Assembly (NCBI GenBank): GCA_003448685.1
Contig: DLXW01000067.1
Span: 23,193 to 33,550 of the forward strand
Length of the DNA: 10,358 nucleotides
From: Cyanothece sp. UBA12306
GTDB lineage: Bacteria; Cyanobacteriota; Cyanobacteriia; Cyanobacteriales; Microcystaceae
Reading direction: 5' to 3'
The notes below the pieces were generated by a model. That model worked only from the letters and a program-made list of their open reading frames with translations, made no database searches and had not been told where the DNA came from. Below, piece by piece: positions 6,533 to 10,358 of the stretch (its first letter is position 1; each line of letters opens with the position of its first letter). The translations under genes were made by a program, and so were the position numbers.

Positions 6533-7831
6533 CTACAGAACCCGTAAAATGCTGGGAATATTTTTAATTGCTTCTAGGGTACGAATTTCAGCCAAGGCTG
6601 CACGGAAGTTTTGTTCCCTAACATGGTGAGTGACGACCACAATTTCAGCTAGTTCCTCTTGAAATCCAATTTGTACCACTGACTCTAAACTCACTTGATA
6701 ATTGCCAAAACTCGTCCCCAAATGACCAATTACCCCTGGACTATCCCCACAAAGAAAACGAGCGTAAAAACGGCTTTCTACGGCTTCTATCGGCGTAATT
6801 TGACACGAATGTTGATGAACACAACTTAACAAAGGATCAAGATTTTGAGCTTGACCACTACTTTGAAGAATGGCCACAATATTCATCACATCAGATACTA
6901 CCGCGCTGGCTGTGGGACCTGCGCCGGCCCCTGGTCCATAAAACATAACTTGTCCTAGGGGATCTCCTTGTACCAGAATGGCATTGTAAACACCATTAAT
7001 ATTGGCTAAAGGATGCTCTTTTGGTACTAAGGTAGGATGAACCCTTAATTGTAGAGTTTGGGATTCCTGGCCGGCTGAACCTTTAGCAATAGCTAGTAGT
7101 TTAATAACAAAGCCTAATTTATCGGCATAGGCAATATCGGCCGCGCTAATTTGACGAATGCCTTCGCAATAAACATCTTCTCTGTGGACTCGGCCCCCAA
7201 ACCCTAGAGAGGCTAAAATAGCTATTTTATCAGCCGCATCTAATCCATCCACATCAGCAGTGGGATCAGCTTCTGCATAGCCTAACCGTTGTGCATCAGC
7301 TAGGACATCGTCAAAATCGGCCCCTGCGGTGGTCATTTCCGTCAGAATATAGTTAGTTGTCCCGTTGATAATTCCGATAATCTCGGTAATACGGTTAGCC
7401 CCTAGGGATTGCTTGAGGGGTTTAATAATGGGGATACCGCCCCCAACCGCTGCTTCTAAGAGGACGTAAACGCCTGCTTGATTGGCTGCTTCGTATATTT
7501 CATCACCGTAACGAGCGATTACAGCTTTATTAGCCGTAACTACGTGTTTTCCTTGGGCAATGGCTTGAACAATCAGCGATCGCGCTGGTTCTAGACCTCC
7601 TAATAATTCCACCACAATGACAATATCTTGATCGGTGACAATGGCTTCTAAGTCTGTGGTAATCACCTCTGGGGGAAATTGTACTAAACGGGGCTTATCG
7701 GGTGATCGCACACCCACCCGATCGATAGTAATTTCTTTGAGTAGGGGATTTCGCCCCGATGGATCGAGCAAAATTTGGGCGGTTCCTGTTCCTACGGTTC
7801 CCAAACCCAATAAACCAATCTTAACGGCCAC
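6533..7831 (-). CDS. hom: Homoserine dehydrogenase
   Basis: This enzyme reduces aspartate-4-semialdehyde to homoserine with NAD(P)H, the branch point to threonine, isoleucine and methionine. It is monofunctional, 432 residues from GTG 7831, and shows the Rossmann motif GLGTVGTG near the N-terminus, EAAVGGGIPII, GIINGTTNYILTEM, the family signature spanning AQRLGYAEADPTADVDGLDAADK (written here as AQRLGYAEADPTAD then VDGLDAADK) with the catalytic lysine at its end, and a C-terminal ACT domain (~355-430) for threonine feedback. A TTG one codon upstream (7834) would add one residue. AGGAG (complement of 7839-7843) is 7 nt from the GTG but only 4 nt from the TTG, so GTG is preferred. It is 110 nt downstream of ndhH and 4 nt upstream of the M23 gene. 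One HIP1 octamer lies inside. Confidence 0.95.
   Translation of the reverse strand: MAVKIGLLGLGTVGTGTAQILLDPSGRNPLLKEITIDRVGVRSPDKPRLVQFPPEVITTDLEAIVTDQDIVIVVELLGGLEPARSLIVQAIAQGKHVVTANKAVIARYGDEIYEAANQAGVYVLLEAAVGGGIPIIKPLKQSLGANRITEIIGIINGTTNYILTEMTTAGADFDDVLADAQRLGYAEADPTADVDGLDAADKIAILASLGFGGRVHREDVYCEGIRQISAADIAYADKLGFVIKLLAIAKGSAGQESQTLQLRVHPTLVPKEHPLANINGVYNAILVQGDPLGQVMFYGPGAGAGPTASAVVSDVMNIVAILQSSGQAQNLDPLLSCVHQHSCQITPIEAVESRFYARFLCGDSPGVIGHLGTSFGNYQVSLESVVQIGFQEELAEIVVVTHHVREQNFRAALAEIRTLEAIKNIPSILRVL
7576..7583. repeat. HIP1 octamer
   Basis: GCGATCGC, the highly iterated palindrome of many cyanobacterial genomes, occurs once, inside hom. It supports a cyanobacterial origin. Only one copy was seen in the window. 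Confidence 0.75.
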
Positions 7832-7838
7832 CAATTTT

Positions 7839-7843
7839 CTCCT
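7839..7843 (-). promoter_or_regulatory. Ribosome-binding site deciding the hom start
   Basis: On the minus strand AGGAG is followed by AAAA-TTG-GTG. It lies 7 nt from the GTG at 7831 and 4 nt from the TTG at 7834. The spacing favours GTG as the start codon. Confidence 0.6.
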
Positions 7844-7896
7844 ATCATCTTTATCTTTGATCTAGATTAACGGTTTTTGGTAATAGGGCAAAAGAG

Positions 7897-7914
7897 AGGG
7901 GCATTAACCCCCCT
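7897..7914 (-). terminator. Possible weak terminator after ndhH
   Basis: On the minus strand, AGGGG (complement of 7910-7914) pairs with CCCCT (complement of 7897-7901) across an 8-nt loop. A pyrimidine-rich CTCTTTTG follows. The stem is short and the T-tract only four bases, so readthrough into hom is likely. It may separate ndhH from hom partially. Confidence 0.3.
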
Positions 7915-7941
7915 AAATTCCTAAATTATGGAAAAAAACCT

Positions 7942-9126
7942 TTAACGGTCAACCGAACCCATAATAATGTCTATACTGCCTAGAATAGCCATGATATCGG
8001 CTACTTTCATGCCTTTAAGTAGGTGAGGCAGAATTTGTAGGTTATTAAAATCAGCAGCACGAATTTTCCAACGCCAAGGAAAAACATCATTATTACCCAC
8101 AATAAAAATTCCAATTTCTCCTTTACCGCTTTCTAGACGCACATAATGTTCCCCTTCAGGAATTTTAAAGGTCGGAGCGACTTTTTTGGCGATGTACTGA
8201 TAGTCAAAGTCGTTCCATTGGGATTTTTTCCCTTCCATCATCCGTTTTGCTTCTAGGTTTTCATAGGGACCCCCTGGAATACCTTTTAATGCTTGACGGA
8301 TAATTTTTACGGACTCACGCATTTCCCGAATACGGACTAGATAACGGGCAAAACAGTCTCCTGCTGTTTCCCATTGGACTTCCCAGTCAAAGTCGTCGTA
8401 ACATTCATAGTGATCAACTTTGCGTAAATCCCACTTAACTCCAGAACCCCGTAACATGGGACCTGATAAACCCCAATTAATGGCTTCTTCACGGGTAATA
8501 GTGCCGATTCCTTCGACACGACGGCGGAAAATGGGATTATTGGTAATTAATTTTTCATATTCGTCAACTTTGGGGTCAAAATGGTCACAGAAGTCTTCGC
8601 ATTTATCTATCCAACCGTAGGGTAAATCAACTGCTACTCCTCCAATACGGAAGTAGTTATTGTTGATTAAGCGCATTCCTGAAGCTGCTTCCCACAGATC
8701 ATAAATCATCTCCCGTTCGCGGAAAATGTAGAAAAAGGGAGTTTGTGCGCCAACATCTGCCAAAAATGGACCTAACCATAATAAATGATTAGCGATGCGG
8801 TTCAATTCCAACATGATGACACGGATATATTGAGCCCGTTTGGGAACCTCAATGTCTGCTAATTTTTCAGGGGCGTTAACAGTAATAGCTTCATTAAACA
8901 TCCCCGCAGCGTAGTCCCAACGGCTAACGTAGGGAACATACATGATATTAGTCCTATTTTCGGCAATTTTCTCCATGCCTCGATGGAGATAACCGATAAC
9001 GGGTTCACAGTCGACTACATCTTCCCCATCTAGGGTAACGATCAGACGTAAAACTCCGTGCATTGAGGGATGGTGAGGACCCATGTTGAGAACCATGGGT
9101 TCGGTTCTGGTTTCTATTTTTGACAT
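7942..9126 (-). CDS. ndhH: NAD(P)H-quinone oxidoreductase subunit H (NDH-1)
   Basis: This is the 49-kDa-type subunit of the cyanobacterial NDH-1 complex, in the hydrophilic arm near the quinone-binding site, used in respiration, cyclic electron flow and CO2 uptake. The length, 394 residues, is that of the family. Diagnostic stretches are [18 protein letters not shown] near the N-terminus, [29 protein letters not shown], the [15 protein letters not shown] region and the C-terminal IMGSVDR. The ATG at 9126 gives the usual [11 protein letters not shown] start. No Shine-Dalgarno is visible, and a run of six C lies just upstream. It lies 94 nt downstream of the M50 protease gene on the same strand and upstream of hom. 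No anomalies were found. Confidence 0.98.
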   Translation of the reverse strand: MSKIETRTEPMVLNMGPHHPSMHGVLRLIVTLDGEDVVDCEPVIGYLHRGMEKIAENRTNIMYVPYVSRWDYAAGMFNEAITVNAPEKLADIEVPKRAQYIRVIMLELNRIANHLLWLGPFLADVGAQTPFFYIFREREMIYDLWEAASGMRLINNNYFRIGGVAVDLPYGWIDKCEDFCDHFDPKVDEYEKLITNNPIFRRRVEGIGTITREEAINWGLSGPMLRGSGVKWDLRKVDHYECYDDFDWEVQWETAGDCFARYLVRIREMRESVKIIRQALKGIPGGPYENLEAKRMMEGKKSQWNDFDYQYIAKKVAPTFKIPEGEHYVRLESGKGEIGIFIVGNNDVFPWRWKIRAADFNNLQILPHLLKGMKVADIMAILGSIDIIMGSVDR

Positions 9127-9188
9127 AGGGGGGATTAATCTTTAGATTCCAATCTTAATCTTAGAACATTGACACTTAAATTTTTGCT

Positions 9189-9219
9189 GTTGATCCTCAT
9201 ACTTCCTACATTGATCAAC
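9189..9219. repeat. 7-bp inverted repeat between the M50 gene and ndhH
   Basis: GTTGATC (9189-9195) and GATCAAC (9213-9219) are perfectly complementary with 17 nt between. The dyad starts one base after the M50 protease stop codon in the direction of transcription. The large loop and the lack of a following T-tract make it a poor terminator. It could be a processing hairpin or a binding site for ndhH expression. Confidence 0.3.
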
Positions 9220-9220
9220 T

Positions 9221-10358
9221 CTAACTTCCAATTCCTAATCTTCCGGCTAAACTCGGACTTAAAGGAATTAGAGTTGCCAACATTAAAAAGAGGATTAGTA
9301 GACCCCAAGCGGCGCGAGTATCATTAGGTTCTGTTAATTCATTAAGGCTAGGTCTTTCTAAATCCCTTTGGAGGAAAATAATCACAATTGCCCAATATAA
9401 AGGAATAGAATTTTCTAGATTAATTAAAGTAACGATTCCTAAAACAATTAAGGTGGCGATAGTAGTACGTCTGGCGGTTTTTCTTCCATAGATTGCTTGA
9501 ACAATTCGTCCGCCATCCAACTGACCTGCTGGTAATAAATTAAGGGCATTAATCATCAGTCCTAACCAACCAATAATAGTTAAGGGATGAACATCAACAA
9601 TAGATTGATGTAATTGTTCTCCTAAAACAACTTTTGCTAAACTACCTACTAAAATTGAGCCTTGAAAGAATTGGGTAGGTACTTGAAATAGACTCCCTGA
9701 ATGGGATAAAACCAAGCCAGCAATAAGTAGGATAACCGAAATAATTCCACCTAAAGCAGGTCCAGCAAAAGCTACATCAAATAAAGCGCTACGATGGGGT
9801 ATCAAAGACTCAAAACGGGTAATTGCCCCAAAAGCTCCCAATTGCCAAGTAGGAAGAAAAAAAGGAACACTCAGGCGTAAATTATAGCGATGAGCAAGAA
9901 GGCGATGGCCTATTTCATGGGCAATTAATACGCCCCAAATTCCTAAACTTAAGGGAACTGCTTCTTGGTAACGACTCCAATCACTAAATAGATCAAATCC
10001 TAAGAGGAGACTAATTGCTTCTAAACTTGTAACTATTGTGGCTACAAAAAGGACTACAGCGATGTTTTTTTGTGCTAGATTTGCGGGTTGAGGATCAACA
10101 CTACTCGGTAGAACAATAACAACTGGTTTGCCTTCTGTTCCGTCTACTAGAAAGAGGCGATATTTATCAGAAAAATAACTCTCTAATTTTTCTGTAAGAC
10201 GAGCATAAACTGGTTCAGCTTCACCGCGTAAATTTCCTTTAAAAATTGCTCCTTCTTGATAGGAAATAGTTTCGGTGGCAAAAAAAGTATCAATACTAAA
10301 AATACTTTTAATTAATTTAAGATCTTCTTCAGGAATGGGTAAAACATCAGTCACCCTT
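9221..10358 (-). CDS. EGY-like site-2 protease (M50 family), probably partial
   Basis: This intramembrane zinc metalloprotease has HEIGH at 146-150 (two His ligands and the catalytic Glu), NLLPAGQLDGG at 272-282 (Asp ligand) and several hydrophobic segments. GNLRG (40-44) and GAFGAITRFES (~173-183) are features of the EGY branch shared by cyanobacteria and plastids; EGY1 of Arabidopsis is needed for chloroplast development. Numbering is from the GTG at 10354 (377 residues), but the frame is open to the window edge. As I recall, cyanobacterial relatives are ~490 residues, with extra N-terminal membrane segments, so the true start is probably outside. The visible N-terminal ~95 residues are the soluble domain that precedes the membrane core. 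The substrate is unknown. ndhH follows 94 nt downstream. Confidence 0.9.
   Translation of the reverse strand, partial: RVTDVLPIPEEDLKLIKSIFSIDTFFATETISYQEGAIFKGNLRGEAEPVYARLTEKLESYFSDKYRLFLVDGTEGKPVVIVLPSSVDPQPANLAQKNIAVVLFVATIVTSLEAISLLLGFDLFSDWSRYQEAVPLSLGIWGVLIAHEIGHRLLAHRYNLRLSVPFFLPTWQLGAFGAITRFESLIPHRSALFDVAFAGPALGGIISVILLIAGLVLSHSGSLFQVPTQFFQGSILVGSLAKVVLGEQLHQSIVDVHPLTIIGWLGLMINALNLLPAGQLDGGRIVQAIYGRKTARRTTIATLIVLGIVTLINLENSIPLYWAIVIIFLQRDLERPSLNELTEPNDTRAAWGLLILFLMLATLIPLSPSLAGRLGIGS

Noticed and set aside
6378..6629. Rightward 83-codon frame
   Set aside because: Antisense to the M23 start and the hom end; both of those are strongly supported.
7635..7865. Rightward 76-codon frame
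   Set aside because: Antisense to the hom Rossmann domain.
8337..8620. Two overlapping small frames inside ndhH
   Set aside because: Shadows of a full-length, highly conserved gene.
1..10358. CRISPR array, insertion sequence, tRNA or rRNA
   Set aside because: No regularly spaced repeats, transposase frames, terminal inverted repeats with target duplications, or cloverleaf sequences were seen on either strand.

Overview
The window looks like chromosomal DNA from an AT-rich cyanobacterium. Three things point there: a full-length ndhH (subunit H of the photosynthetic-type NDH-1 complex), an EGY-like site-2 protease of the type shared by cyanobacteria and chloroplasts, and one HIP1 octamer (GCGATCGC) inside the homoserine dehydrogenase gene. 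A unicellular low-GC lineage (Crocosphaera/Cyanothece-like) is a guess from base composition only.

Layout: five genes read rightward in the left half and four read leftward in the right half. They converge at about 5479-5571. Rightward are a 64-residue two-helix membrane protein (289-483), a membrane-anchored protein with two DNA-binding-like domains (645-1538), a membrane sensor phosphatase (1929-4382), a GHKL-type ATP-binding protein (4478-5068) and a STAS-domain protein (5125-5478). Leftward, in order of transcription, are an EGY-like M50 protease that probably runs off the right edge (9221-10358), ndhH (7942-9126), hom (6533-7831) and a LysM/M23 cell-wall protein (5572-6528), which starts 4 nt after the hom stop.

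The most coherent system is the trio at 1929-5478. A transmembrane CACHE-like/HAMP/PAS/PP2C phosphatase, a kinase-type GHKL protein and an STAS switch protein are the three parts of a partner-switching relay. The sensor phosphatase would dephosphorylate the STAS serine, and the GHKL protein would bind or phosphorylate the STAS protein. No sigma factor or other output gene lies nearby, so the target is encoded elsewhere or is not a sigma factor. The right half is mostly housekeeping: NDH-1, threonine/methionine/isoleucine biosynthesis, envelope maintenance and membrane proteolysis.

The most unusual sequence signal is a decayed second copy of the first 84 nt of the GHKL gene. It begins inside the last codons of the STAS gene (5471-5555) and carries a one-base insertion and substitutions at all codon positions. 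It indicates that this regulatory module was once larger or was rearranged. Other items are an overlapping 19-codon upstream ORF before the first gene, a perfect 7-bp dyad just ahead of the membrane DNA-binding-like gene, a dyad enclosing a TATAAT box before the GHKL gene, and a repeat- and G-rich 390-nt leader before the phosphatase.
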